A stretch of DNA of 64,000 bases, taken from positions 3,959,721-4,023,720 of the forward strand of contig JANPWX010000172.1 of the NCBI GenBank assembly GCA_024734555.1. The letters run 5' to 3'. This document shows, piece by piece, positions 51,501 through 62,959 of this stretch. A model generated the notes under the pieces. The model was not told the DNA's origin, did not search any database, and saw nothing but the letters and a program-made list of their open reading frames with translations. The stretch comes from Trochalopteron elliotii (Eukaryota > Chordata > Aves > Passeriformes > Leiothrichidae). The position numbers and the translations under genes were made by a program. Numbering within the stretch: the stretch's first letter is position 1; every line of letters starts with the position of its first letter.

Positions 51501-54500
51501 GATTTCTGTAATGCTAATCCCTTAAAAATAAAAGGCATTAGTAACTCCCATGAACAGAATTTAAGGTACAAAACAGAGACACATAAATAATAATGGTGGA
51601 AATAAAAATACACTCTGCTGGGTAAGGCTGCAGTATTTGGTTTTCCACGCACTACATCAAGGTCACTCCTTCTATATCTATCCTGGTAACACAACAACAT
51701 ATTTATCAGAGGCTCAACAAGCTCAGTAAGCCTTCAATGGCCTGTCATTGGCAGAAGGTATTAAAATTCAGTTCAACCCAAGAGGCACATGAAATTTTTC
51801 TGCACCCTGGTTTAACTATTGACAACCCTAAATGAGCTGTCATCTGTGTGCTGGGAGGTAATTCAAAAGAACAATCTGCTAGAATGAATTTAGTTTAGAT
51901 CCCAGTCTTGGGAACATGCATCTGAAGTTGCAGAATATGAGTTACATAAAGCTAGGTATATACCAAGCACCTGAAGTCTCTTGGTCTTTAACAGCTGCTT
52001 GCTTTTAACATAGATTAAACTTAGACCAGCATCGCTAAACTGCACAATTACAAACACTGAGTACAATTAGAAGAAAACTAAGAACTTCACCTAAGCCAGC
52101 TTCCACTTGGAGTACTTGGAATATCTGTCTATTGTTTAGAAGTCACTACCCATAACACAGCAGCTCTGGCTGTGGTCTTCTACTACTGGCATTAAAAATC
52201 CAATCCCAAAGTTAAATGATTTCTACAGAGTTTGAATTTATACAAAATCACAGAACACTTAACCTATAATGCTTACAGTTCCTAAGCATAAGAGTAAGCC
52301 TGTGCCAGAATGGTACAAATTTCCAAAGTCTAGGTGACTTCATTGAGAAATAATTGAGGAGGTTGGATATAGACCAGTTACAAAACTGACAACGTATCAG
52401 TACCTGCTATAGCAAGAAACCTTTTAATTCCTTTAATGTCATACTACCTTTGATCTTTCCTCGTTGTTCTTTATTTTCCCCCTTAGCTTCTGCCACCACT
52501 CTGAATTAGAAGGGTATTTCCATGATCTTTTGTTGAATTCTTCTAAGAGCTGGAACAATATTGAAATGCTGTAGAGGGGTCTTTCAACATGTTTAAAAGA
52601 CAACAAAAGCATCAATAATAACATTATCAAGAACAATCCCAACACAATTGCAGTAACACTAATCAGAACCTTTAACATATAATTTGAGAATAGACTGGAT
52701 ATACAACATGACTATACTGCCTGAAAAATGGTTTTCCTTCAACAGTTGGGTTTTTTTTCTTTTATTTTTAACTGGCAACTTACTTCACATGAATCAGAGG
52801 AAATTGAGGTCAAAACCAGAGGACACAGGACATTACGTTACCTGCTCAGTCACAGCCTTTATGTCACCTAATAAAGTTGCAGCTGGCCTTACATTATTCC
52901 CCAGCTCTTCTGCACAAATATCAATCTGTATTTCAAAAAGAAAGACAGCCATTAACTCAAGGATATTAAGGAGAACTTTTTTTTTTTTAGTTCAAATGAG
53001 GAACATGGCCTTACATACATAGATGTCTAACACTGTCTTCATACCTTGTTTTGGCTGTAAAGGTAACTTCCTCTGCCTTTCCTTGACATGACATGAGGAA
53101 ATCCTTTATACAAAGTAAAACCCTATGGTACATACCTATTTTAATAAAAAATCATATATATCCTAAAGTCGACTCCTTGCTTCTTTCAAGCTCCTGCAGA
53201 CACTGCAGAACTTTATTGCAACATTGTATGAGAGCTAAAAATCTAGGCTCAGGTATACCCTCAAAGTCTATACGTAGTAGCAATTTTCTCACTGAGAAAA
53301 CTGTGTATGCTACTTGACAGTAAGAACTTAATTAGCATGAATAAACTGAAAAGTAAATTGCAACTACTGAAGCAAATCTATCAGTGATGCATGAGCCCTC
53401 TAAGGTTACATAAACTTATTTTTGACCAGGTCACACAGGCTATGAACTGACTCAGTATTTTAATACTTATCTCTGATAGTGAAAAAAATTAAGCAAGATG
53501 AAAAAATATTTTCTTTAAATTTTTCAGGAAGAGGAAACATAAAAATGTATTATTCGTAAAAATAGTATTTGCTAAAATAACATTTTTTAAAATTTAGCTT
53601 AAAAATTAATGCCATTGCAAAGTTTGGAACTTTAGACTATGTTCCAGGTCAGTGTAAGCAGGACAGCCAACATGCTGGATCAACTACAACTATTTGATCA
53701 CAGACTCTTGGGTAGGAGATTCTAAGGACACAATTTAAGGACTTCTCTTTCTAAGAGCTGGCAGACTGTCAAATGCATTAATTGGTTAAACAGCTTTTCT
53801 TCCTCTTATTTCATTTCCGAGTGACTGAGCTCTTATATTATGGCAGGATGTAAAAGCAGCTCTTTTCAAGAAAAAAATTCAGTCGAGCGAGCAGTATGAA
53901 AGATTTCACAATTTCAAAGACAGTTTTCCTTCAACCACAGAAATTCCAATGCTCCAAAAAATCACAACAGTATTGTGAGTCTAACCCTGTATTAGTCAAC
54001 TGCATAGAAGTGTCTGCCCATCTCATTACAGCAGCACCAAGCTCTTGATACTAGGAACAATATTGTAAGCATCATTAGAAAAAAATTAGGAAGCAAAAAC
54101 CACAATTAAAGATATCATAAGTATTAGTGGAGAATTACCCTAACTATATGCTCCATACTGCACTGTCCATATGGCAGTACTTGCCACATGAAATACATTA
54201 CCAAAACAATGTACAGTAATTGCTCTGGGCAATGCTAGAACACAGAAGACTTCTATTAAATAATAATAATTTTCCTGCTTACCTGAATAACCTTCACATC
54301 CTGTCGATACCTTGGTGGAAGACCAAAATGCAAAATCCAATTCAACCTTGCACCAAGCAGGATGATTACATCAGCATGCTGTAATGCCCTAATAAAGGGA
54401 AATGACAGAACCAGATAAGAAGGAATTGCTCTTACATTTAACAGTCTTTGCAAAATTAGAAGCAAAGAAAAGAAATCCTAACCATCACAGCAAACCTCAG

Positions 54501-57500
54501 AATATACATATAACTCTTTCTTCCTCTAAGCCGCTTGCTTAGCCCCAAAGCCCTCTATCCTTTTATACAGCCAATCACCAAGCCATTCTTGAGTTAAGGA
54601 ACTTAAGAAGAAAATTATTTACTATTTTCCTATTACACTGTATGTAGGAGAGAAATCATTACATTAGGAGACCAACAAGATGCTAGAATGATGCTGAAGT
54701 CAAAGCAAAGACTCACTATTGTGACACTGGGAAACAGTGGATGCCAAAATTAAGACTATATGGGCCTCTCAGTTTAGTCTCCCATTAATTTACCTTCCAG
54801 ATAGGCAGACAATATTTGGTATACTCTTTTATTCTCCATTCTTCCTAGCAGCATGCTTAACAGGGATAAAGCTAAGATGCTCAGCAATGGACAGCATTTT
54901 AGTTTCAGGGTATATAAATGCTCCATCTGCAAACCAGCTCTGTGCATATTCATACATAGTAGGGCTCTCAGAGTCCATTCACATTAATTTTGCCAAAAGA
55001 AAAAAAACCCAAACCTGTTAAAATTACTTTAAGCATAGTATTTCAGTGTAGTTTGAAATATCTTACTTTTTTTTCATAAATACAGTGCAATTTAGTGATA
55101 GGGTATTGCAAACACCACACAGAGACAACAGCTGGCAAAACTTCAACTGCAACATGGGCAGTTCAAGCTTCTGTTTATGGTGTTAAAGCAAAAAGAAGGA
55201 GTTTGTCTAGTGCATGAAGTTAAATGTTTAACATAAACTGTTTGCCAGCTCTGTTTCATGTTACAAAATACAACACTAGCAACACTGATCCATCTACTTG
55301 CCATAAGTTTCATAGCTACAGATTATAATATATCTCAAAGTATCTCCCTGTTCAGCGTTCTAAGGTGATGCACTTAAATCTCTTGTCCCTTTCCCAGCAA
55401 GATCTTCAGTGCTCTACAGTGAGGTGCAACAATGGTTGAAAAAATTTTTGTGGTATGAATTTTCTCTTCCCTGGCATCTGCAGACCACCAAAATTCCTAG
55501 TTGTTTCTCAGGTGTTAGGATTAGAAGCCTTGCTTTATATTTACGTTGATCTTGCTGCAGCTACACAATTTGGATGGTTATCAGGAACTACTCCTTTTGC
55601 CATTGGTGTAGGCAAAAAAGGCAGTCCACAAAGGTCCACCAACTTTCTGATGTTGTTTTCAGCATGTGAATAAGCAGCACCTGAATGGAATGAAAGAGAC
55701 TGCTTAATACTACAGAAACCAAATGTATTTGCTTGAACTTCAATTAAGCTGATTACATTATGGCAGAAAGAGTACTGTTTCCCATTATGAAAGCTGCCTG
55801 TTATATTTCATTCTGAAGAACTCAAAACTAAACATGCCAAACCACAGATATTTGCAGTTAAAATTTCACTATTTTTAACAAAAACTTTTGTTTGCTTGGG
55901 TTGTGTTTTTTGTTTAGGTTTTTTTTTTTTTTTTTGTGCAAGACTTCAGTTGAACTGCTTTATCAATTTTTATGAAGCAGGGCAGGGAAAAATAGGATAT
56001 CTTGTTTATTTAAAATGACAATTGTTTAGCGGGTGAAGTTTGGTATTATGAGACAGAGACTTCTGCAGCAGCAGCAGCACAAGATGACCTTTACGTTGTG
56101 TCATGTCATTTCTTGCTTACCCCCTGCATGCTGCTGTACCACATGCTCCATAACAACCTGCCCAAAGACTACTATAAGCCTTTAGTAAGAAGAAAGAAGC
56201 ACAGACAAGTCCTTGCAAAGGTGTGTGTTTGTGCACACATTTCCTGTGATGCTGCAGCAGTACATGGCTGCTGAATTAAGCTTGCCCAGGCAAACTGGAA
56301 TAACTGACTGGTCCTTGTGTAATGGCTTGAATCTGGGAGTCTTCAAATCCTGAAGAATACACTTTTGTAAATCTTTCAAAAATTCTGCTAACAACAATAT
56401 ATAGCACAAAGTCCAGGAATATTTGTTGAGTAGATTCTCAATTGCTGACATTGAAAAAACACAGATTTTTTTTTTTGCATTTTCCACCTTTCACTTTCAA
56501 AGAACACCCTTTTCTTCATGTGTATCCAGTCAGAGAGAAAAAAAACCCCACCATCTCTTCTGATCTACCTTCTGTTTTCAATTTCATTACCTAATCAATC
56601 ATGAGATCCATCTCATTTCAATCATTGCACTCCCTAATTAAATACAGGCAGAGATCATTCCCCACATCTGCAGAAAAGCAGCCTGGGTTAAATGAGTTGG
56701 TTATTTTAACTCTGTTCCTATCTGACTTGTATCTTCAACAGAAGCACCACTGCACTGGCCAACACTCCACAAGGAGGCACAAAAGAAGTGAACCAGCACA
56801 GAGAATAACTACCCTCCACCTCCAGGAATTGATTATACTGCAGAGTACAATGAAAAGTCTGTAAAACAGCAACAGCAGCAGCACCTGCTGTGTTGCTGTA
56901 AATCCCCACACAGGTAGGATGGCACTTTCAGTAAGAACCAACAGAAAAATGACCTTTGGTTACTCTAATCCTTGCTATATATGCCAGAGAATCAGACAAA
57001 GAATATAATTTCTGTAAAAGAATTTAAACTGTTCAGAATTTTGGAAGTGATCCCTTGTATTGGCTCTATGATTAAAGACAACAGTTATCTGATTTTTTCT
57101 ACATAAACTTACATTTTATCAACTGATTTTTCTTCAAACTACATGAAAATAAACCATTACAGAACAGGAAAAAAAATTCTAAAACCAGAATAGATTTTAA
57201 CATTAAATTCCAAAGAATTCTGTTCTTTTACTACTGGTTGGCTGGTTTGTTTGACTAAAAAGATGGCGGCTAACACTTCTGGGGAAAAGCAATCACTGTT
57301 CTTGTCCTGAACATGCACAGTTCAAAGCTACATGAAGGCATTCTACCTTTGCCAATGATGAGCAGAGGCTGCTTGGAAAGAGCAATGACAGAGGCTGCTT
57401 TGGATACAGCAGAGTGTTCAGCCATGCTGATGGGAGGTGGCAGGCAGCATTCCACATACCTGAAGCCAAGCAAAACAAAAGAGGCTCTTAAAAAAATTCA

Positions 57501-60500
57501 AAACAAGAAATGCTGAAAGACAAAACCTATTGTTTAGCATAAAACTGCAGTTGCTACACACCATGTTACAGCATTTATTAGAATGGGAAATGCTTTTTTC
57601 TAAACAGGCTTTGAAGTTTTCCCTCCTTGTTTCTTTAATCTTGTAAGTAGTGTTGTTTCAGAGATTTACAGAGTGACATCATTATATTACCATATTAACT
57701 CATTCTTTTTTGCATATTTCATTACAAACTGTAATCTGTATCATGTTATGATGGAATGTTACATTTACAGGCTGGATTTTCTTGTTTCAGAAAAATAAAA
57801 CACGAAATTAACCTATAAATTAATTTTTTTTTGTTCAGTGACTTGAAAAATAATGAAGGTAATCGTTACGCACTTGACAGAGCTCTTATTCACCTGAAGA
57901 TTCACAAAATCCCCAGGTATGTCAATATAGCAGGAGCCTGGACGACCATACATACTGGTTCTTACAGCCTAGGAAACATACAATCACAGCTTTAATCACT
58001 GTTTGTCAGGCTTCTAAAAACATTTCTATTCAAAAAAGCAAGAAAACTCTTCTGTAGGCAGACAAGGTGCAGAGTTTCATTTCGCTGATTCATCGTAGTG
58101 GAAGTTTCCATGGATTGATTTCTACCAACAAAATAAAGGTTTGACAGCTATTTATACTTTTTCTTATATACCAGCTGTAGACTTTCAGCAGATGTACAGT
58201 ATTAGACTCTAAATTCTTTGTTTAATTTGCAACGAGACAACTGCATTATCAGCTGTTCTGTTTGGAGATACAAAATTAAACATTCATGATGAATGTTTGT
58301 GCTTAAAGTAGCACAAACAGAGTAAAACCAAGATCACCAATGCCTCCATTTTCTATTACTTTTGATCCCAGTTCTTCTATTGCAGGTAGATGCTCTGCTG
58401 AACTTGCACTTCTGGAAACAGTGTGACTGTATGCAGAATTTAGGCTGACATGGCTGAAGGGCTGCTACAGCAGTACCAAGAGACTTCTCTAATCCTCTCT
58501 GAAGCACTGAGATAAGGATGTGTTCTCTCACTCTCAAAAAAACCCCAACAAAGCAGCAACAGAACTCAAACCCCAAACACAACCATCTGCACTGCCCCCC
58601 TCCAAAGCTCCTTCACATGACAGTGGCAAACAGCTGAAGCATTACATTTCTAGTTATTGCATGTCTCCCTAAAAGCATTTATTTCATAAAAATTTTCCAA
58701 CTCTATCTGAAGCCAACAAAAACCACTGCAGGGATCAGTAAGCATCAGACTGGACTAGGATCTGTTTCTAGCCTATTTCATAGCTTTGTTTATAAGGCAG
58801 AACCTCCCCAATTGATAATTTACTCAATCAACCATCACCTCCTATCTGCCAGGGCAAATTACTTAAGAGCAACAACTGCACAAAAACAAACCCTCAAAAC
58901 TTAAACAGGTGACAGTTACCTGATGTTCTGTGGTTAATTTTGTATTTTTTCATACCTTTTCAATAACAGCAGGAATAGCTTCCAGGCTGCTTGGGCGGAC
59001 AGACAGCTTGTTGTACAGCCTGCCAGCTTCAACCTGAAAAAAGGCAAGTAACTATTGTATTGGTTTATCAAAGTGATTTGTTCATTTCCATCTCATTTCA
59101 ACATGAATAAAATTAAAGACATGCCAGATGAAAAGAAACAAGGTAGAAACTTCCCCATGGAAAAATGCAGCAACAGCTGGTAAAAACTGTCAAAACAATA
59201 CTCACTCCTCCAAGTATTTAAGGTTTTTGGCTTTTTTTTTTCCCTCCCCCATAAACTGGTTTATTTTCTTGGACATTTTGCTTTTGTCCATCTCAGAACA
59301 AAGGTAATCTATACTAGCTGTAAACCTAAAACAGAATATGAATTCCAACATATGCAGGGACAAAGACATTCCAGGCAGTCTGCTGTATTTACACAATGTC
59401 AATTTTAAACCAGTAGATGGAGCAAATCAACAGCATTGTAAGATCTGCTAGGAAGTGGTAGTGTTTGGGATCTTTTTTCCTACAATAATGAAGAACAAGA
59501 ATTATTTAACTGAAAACTTCCTGCAGAAAGCTTATGTCTGTGTACCTGTGGGAATTCTTGGAAAGCTCCCATGGTTTCCTGATTTCTGTCAGAAGAACCT
59601 CCAATAACAATCAAAGGCCTAGAAAAGTATATTAAAAAACAAACAAAAAACCCTCATAAGTATACATATATTTATATAGCATCCACAGATCTCTACAAGA
59701 ACAGATACAAAATACAGAAATAGATTCTAAATATCAGTGTCAGCCAGTAGCCTTCCCAGCAGCTTTTGGTTCACTAGTTTTGGGACAATTTGGCCATATT
59801 AAGTGACTTGCATCATAGAAGTTCTAAAACCAAATCACATTGCAGGCAATAATCATTCAAGTTTGATAATATGGGTGACACAGTGGTTTGAAGGAATGAC
59901 GACACCTAATAAGAAGTTAGAAAGTACTGATTGGTCCAAAAAGTATTAACATGTGTGTTTATAAAGGGTATTGTAACATGCACAAGCACTAGAACAAAAG
60001 AACAAGCTAGGATACAATTTTTCAAAAAGATTATGTTTTCTTTGTATACAATTTGGAACACAGCAGAAATTAGCTCACCGAGAGTACCACTCCCTGCATT
60101 TTGTTTTTCGTAAAAAAACTTCAAAACCCAAAGAAACAGACAAAAAATTAACTGCCTGCAAGCAGTCCTGAACTTAAATTATTCACAGCTATGCAAGGAA
60201 GGCAGTATTACTTTACAATAAGGGTTTGACATTCCACAGGAGCACATTTTTATTGTAATTTCCACAAAATATAATAAATAATTTTTCTACAGTGAATGAA
60301 AACCTGTCTTTTATTCAAATTGTAGGTCAAACTCCTTAAAATTATAAGTATTGAGTCAACAGAAGAGAGTTGTTTTATTAATCTCCTTACTCATCAGGAA
60401 TATATATATTGAAATATATATATTGAAATGTTGGGTCAATAGCTTTCCAGGCTTTTTCTCTTGAACAATTTCTCTTTAGATATGGCATTTGCTTTTGACT

Positions 60501-62959
60501 GCATTTATCTATACAGTGTATCAAGCTGAATTTCCAGTATGTTCCATGCATAATCCTAAATTTAATCACCCATAAGGCTTGGGGATATGTGTATCTAGAT
60601 CCAAGCTTCATAACCAATGGCCATTTCTTTGCCATAAATCAAAATCTCAGTTTGAATCCCCTGGCACAGTGAAATGAGAACTTCAGGCAGTATCTTACCT
60701 CCATGAAAAATCGTTATAGAAAAATGTACTTGGTGACTGCTCTACACATTTAATTCTGCCTCTTCTCTCCCCTCAGCAAAATGTTTATTATTATCCAAGA
60801 CTGTTTGACAGTGACAAACCCCATGTTCCTCTCACTTGCCTTTTCCAAATTTATTTAAATATTTTAATGAACAAAGTAAATACTACTTCCCAATTACAAA
60901 ACTGGTCTATTATTTAAAAAGCCAACTCCAACATATCTTGAAAAGATTTAGTTCTGCTCTTGACGTTTTAAATAATTCTAACTAGAAAGAAGTTTTTCCC
61001 TCAAGGAAATCATTGTACTACTGTCACAATATTGTAGACATTTTGAAGAGCAACGCTTATAAACCAAGGCAAAAATGACAGTGAGGCAGAAAGAACATTG
61101 ACTATAATGAAACTAATAATGGTAAATCTTATGGACTTGCAGGAGAAGAACTTCAGTAAACTGAAAAAAAATTTAACTGGAATTTCAGGGAAAGATCATG
61201 CTTGTGTTTACTCCAAATGTTACCAACTATCACACACTTGTCTTTGGAATCTATTGTCACAGCCAGGCTTAGGTACAAAATCTTGCTCAGAATGAGACAG
61301 GACAGGAAGCAACAGCATGGCAGGAAATTTTCAGCGTGAAATATCAAGAGGTTTTACCCTCAAAAATGCAGTTTACCCTCAAAAATGCCTCCTGCAATTC
61401 CATAAGTAAATTACATGCACACTTCTTTCTTATAACCAAACTCCTGACAGTTCAAAAGCAAGGTTTTCATAAAATCTTCCTTTTTTAGTCTAAGGTCAAA
61501 TAGTGAGAGCAGAATTTTAGTCAATAACTAATTTTTTTAAAAAAGAATTTGAATATTAGAACACTTTTTTCAAAATGTCAGACTTTATTTGTTAGTGTTC
61601 CCATTACTGAGTTTCCCTCATCCATCAGCCACTGCTAATTCAGTGTTCCAGATCACACTGTTCTGGATCACCTTCTGTTCTGTGAACACATCTGCTTGGT
61701 ATTGCTACAGCTTCTTCCCAAAATACCTCAGCACAGCTTTCTGAACAGCTTTCAGTGGCAGACCAGACAAAGCTGCCACGTCTCAGTGAAGGCTTACAGA
61801 GTAAATCCTATCCCCTCTGTACATCATTTAATTCAATACTTAATTGCTACTCTAAATGTCTGCGTGGGGAGCAAATAGGGATTTTAACAATACAGTTGTC
61901 AATTTATTCACATATGAAATACAGTAATTCAAAGGCAGTATGAATTTAAATTCAGGAAACACCTTTAAGATGATCTCCACGATCATGAATGCATTACATT
62001 ATACTGACTTCATTTTCAAACACATCCATACAACCAGCTATACTGACAGATTTTCTAATATACACACAACTGGGGTAGGACAAAACCAAGAATTTTATCC
62101 ATGAGAATACAAAAAATGCAACTAATTAATTCTAAAGTTGATAAAGGAAGAATTCGTTTCTCATTATCCACATGAAAGGGGAAAAAAAAAGTAAAATACT
62201 AAATACAGTGGAGCTCAACATCTGAAACAAGTAACAACACACAATTACTGAAATTTTAAAGGGAAAATGCAGTGAAATTACCAGCAGTTAATAGTTGCAT
62301 TTGCCATCCCACCAAGGACGTGTAAGAAACCTGGACCGGACACTACAAGACACACCCCTGGTCTGCACAAAAAATACAAAAAGAAAAAACGACCAAGAGA
62401 GAAAAGGAAAGTGAGCACAGGGAACACCAAATAAATCATCCACAAAAATCAGTAAGGTGCTGAAATACAGAATATTAAAGTTTTACTCATGTCATCAGAA
62501 CTCATGAATGGCTAGGAATTTATATGAATGACTAAAGGTAGACATGGAAATCAGGAACTATGAAGCTGTATCAATCCAATTAGAAAGGCAAGTGAACCTT
62601 TATGTGCCACCCACACAGAGGTGGGCAATATACACAGGCTAATCCTAACACAGCTCCTGACTTCTTCTATCACATTTGCTCCGCCATCTAATGTTTATAT
62701 GCAATTTGGTAAACTTATGTTTGCAGTTTTTTCAACTGCACTTTATCAGCAGTTACCAAAGAAGAAAGCCCACACTGGAACAAGTGCATCTGATTCAACA
62801 CAAATTTTACTGAAATTTAATTCAGGCAGAGACACTTGTTATTGCAGGTGATGAGATAAAAAATGGTAATTCTTAACTAGTGAGCATTTCTTAACAGCTT
62901 TGCACGCTCTTCACATACCTGCCAGTCAAATATCCAACAGCAGATGCAGCGTAACAGGC
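48477..62959 (-). CDS. HACL1: HACL1, 2-hydroxyacyl-CoA lyase 1 (exons 3-17, 5' end beyond the window)
   Basis: HACL1 is a thiamine-diphosphate enzyme of peroxisomes that cleaves 2-hydroxyacyl-CoAs, including 2-hydroxyphytanoyl-CoA, to formyl-CoA and an aldehyde one carbon shorter. Joining 15 exons gives 516 residues and a stop with all phases matching. The human protein is 578 residues as I recall it, and its first 62 precede this point, so the total agrees exactly. Numbering below assumes those 62. The cofactor motif runs from G454-D455-S456 to N481-N482-N483. The C terminus is SNL, a type 1 peroxisomal targeting signal. The catalytic glutamate of the N-terminal cofactor-activating motif should lie in the missing exon 2. 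The N-terminal, central and C-terminal domains of the oxalyl-CoA decarboxylase family are otherwise complete. Confidence 0.97.
48903..49089 (-). CDS. HACL1: HACL1 exon 16
   Basis: It encodes the end of codon 506 through residue 568: [32 protein letters not shown] and [10 protein letters not shown]. The acceptor is tacag and the donor CAG/GTATGT. The 393-base intron that follows shows nothing recognised. Confidence 0.97.
49682..49789 (-). CDS. HACL1: HACL1 exon 15, second half of the thiamine diphosphate motif
   Basis: It encodes the end of R470 through residue 505 plus two bases of codon 506. [16 protein letters not shown] supplies the asparagine cluster (481-483) that completes the metal-diphosphate site about 26-28 residues after GDS. 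The acceptor is tatag and the donor CATG/GTAAGC. The 592-base intron that follows shows nothing recognised. Confidence 0.97.
50058..50216 (-). CDS. HACL1: HACL1 exon 14, first half of the thiamine diphosphate motif
   Basis: It encodes the end of R417 through residue 469 plus two bases of R470. [20 protein letters not shown] is followed by [19 protein letters not shown]455 of GDS is the metal ligand that positions the diphosphate in this enzyme family. The acceptor is tttag and the donor GCAG/GTAACT. The next intron is 268 bases. Confidence 0.97.
51366..51520 (-). CDS. HACL1: HACL1 exon 13
   Basis: It encodes residues 366-416 plus two bases of R417: [11 protein letters not shown], then [13 protein letters not shown], which belongs to the C-terminal cofactor-binding domain. 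The donor AAAG/GTGTGA departs from consensus, but the phase is exact. The 1.15 kb intron that follows shows nothing recognised. Confidence 0.96.
52448..52549 (-). CDS. HACL1: HACL1 exon 12
   Basis: It encodes residues 332-365 ([19 protein letters not shown], then a lysine-rich end KNNEERSK). This is the variable linker between the central and C-terminal domains. The acceptor is tccag and the donor AAG/GTAGTA. The 927-base intron that follows shows nothing recognised. Confidence 0.94.
52842..52925 (-). CDS. HACL1: HACL1 exon 11
   Basis: It encodes residues 304-331 in phase 0, [16 protein letters not shown] then TLLGDI and VTEQ. It is 84 bases, acceptor tacag, donor CAG/GTAACG. The intron that follows is only 292 bases. 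Confidence 0.95.
54283..54388 (-). CDS. HACL1: HACL1 exon 10
   Basis: It encodes the end of codon 268 through residue 303: [17 protein letters not shown], then [10 protein letters not shown] and VIQ. This is the central domain, with the strongly conserved LGARLNW segment. The acceptor is attag and the donor CAG/GTAAGC. The 1.36 kb intron that follows shows nothing recognised. Confidence 0.96.
55545..55680 (-). CDS. HACL1: HACL1 exon 9
   Basis: It encodes the end of G223 through residue 267 plus two bases of codon 268. [25 protein letters not shown] and VAAARS identify it. The donor reads AAC/GTAAAT, so codon 268 becomes threonine where human has arginine. The acceptor is ttcag. The 1.16 kb intron that follows shows nothing recognised. 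Confidence 0.94.
55919..55935. repeat. poly-T run
   Basis: Seventeen consecutive T lie in HACL1 intron 8. No attached mobile element is recognisable. Confidence 0.85.
57347..57459 (-). CDS. HACL1: HACL1 exon 8
   Basis: It encodes the end of K185 through residue 222 plus one base of G223. [12 protein letters not shown] and [10 protein letters not shown] are conserved and open the central domain. The acceptor is ttcag and the donor AAAG/GTAGAA. The 1.67 kb intron that follows (55681-57346) contains a poly-T run at 55919-55935. Confidence 0.95.
57874..57968 (-). CDS. HACL1: HACL1 exon 7
   Basis: It encodes residues 154-184 plus two bases of K185: [20 protein letters not shown], then FVNLQV. 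This is the end of the N-terminal domain. The donor CAA/GTGCGT departs from consensus, but the phase with exon 8 requires it. The 414-base intron that follows shows nothing. Confidence 0.94.
58956..59033 (-). CDS. HACL1: HACL1 exon 6
   Basis: It encodes residues 128-153 in phase 0, from [16 protein letters not shown] to VIEK. It is 78 bases, acceptor ttcag, donor AAG/GTATGA. The 987-base intron that follows shows nothing recognised. Confidence 0.95.
59546..59618 (-). CDS. HACL1: HACL1 exon 5
   Basis: It encodes the last base of W103 through residue 127: [13 protein letters not shown], then [11 protein letters not shown], almost identical to human. The acceptor is tctag and the donor CAG/GTACAC. 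The 512-base intron that follows shows nothing recognised. Confidence 0.95.
60401..60428. repeat. two-copy AT tandem
   Basis: The unit tatatatattgaaa occurs twice in direct succession in HACL1 intron 4. Confidence 0.8.
61353..61388. repeat. perfect 17-base tandem duplication
   Basis: The string tttaccctcaaaaatgc occurs at 61353-61369 and again at 61372-61388, period 19, in HACL1 intron 4. The identity suggests a recent slip. Confidence 0.85.
62282..62362 (-). CDS. HACL1: HACL1 exon 4
   Basis: It encodes the end of codon 76 through residue 102 plus two bases of the tryptophan codon 103. [11 protein letters not shown] and GGMANA are conserved parts of the N-terminal pyrimidine-binding domain. 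The acceptor is gtgcag and the donor GCTG/GTAATT. The 2.66 kb intron that follows (59619-62281) carries AT-rich and 19-base tandem repeats and no gene that I recognise. Confidence 0.95.
62919..62959 (-). CDS. HACL1: HACL1 exon 3
   Basis: It encodes residues 63-75 and two bases of codon 76 ([13 protein letters not shown]), matching human ACYAASAIGYLTS. It is 41 bases, acceptor caacag, donor GGCAG/GTATGT. The 556-base intron that follows holds nothing recognised. Confidence 0.94.
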
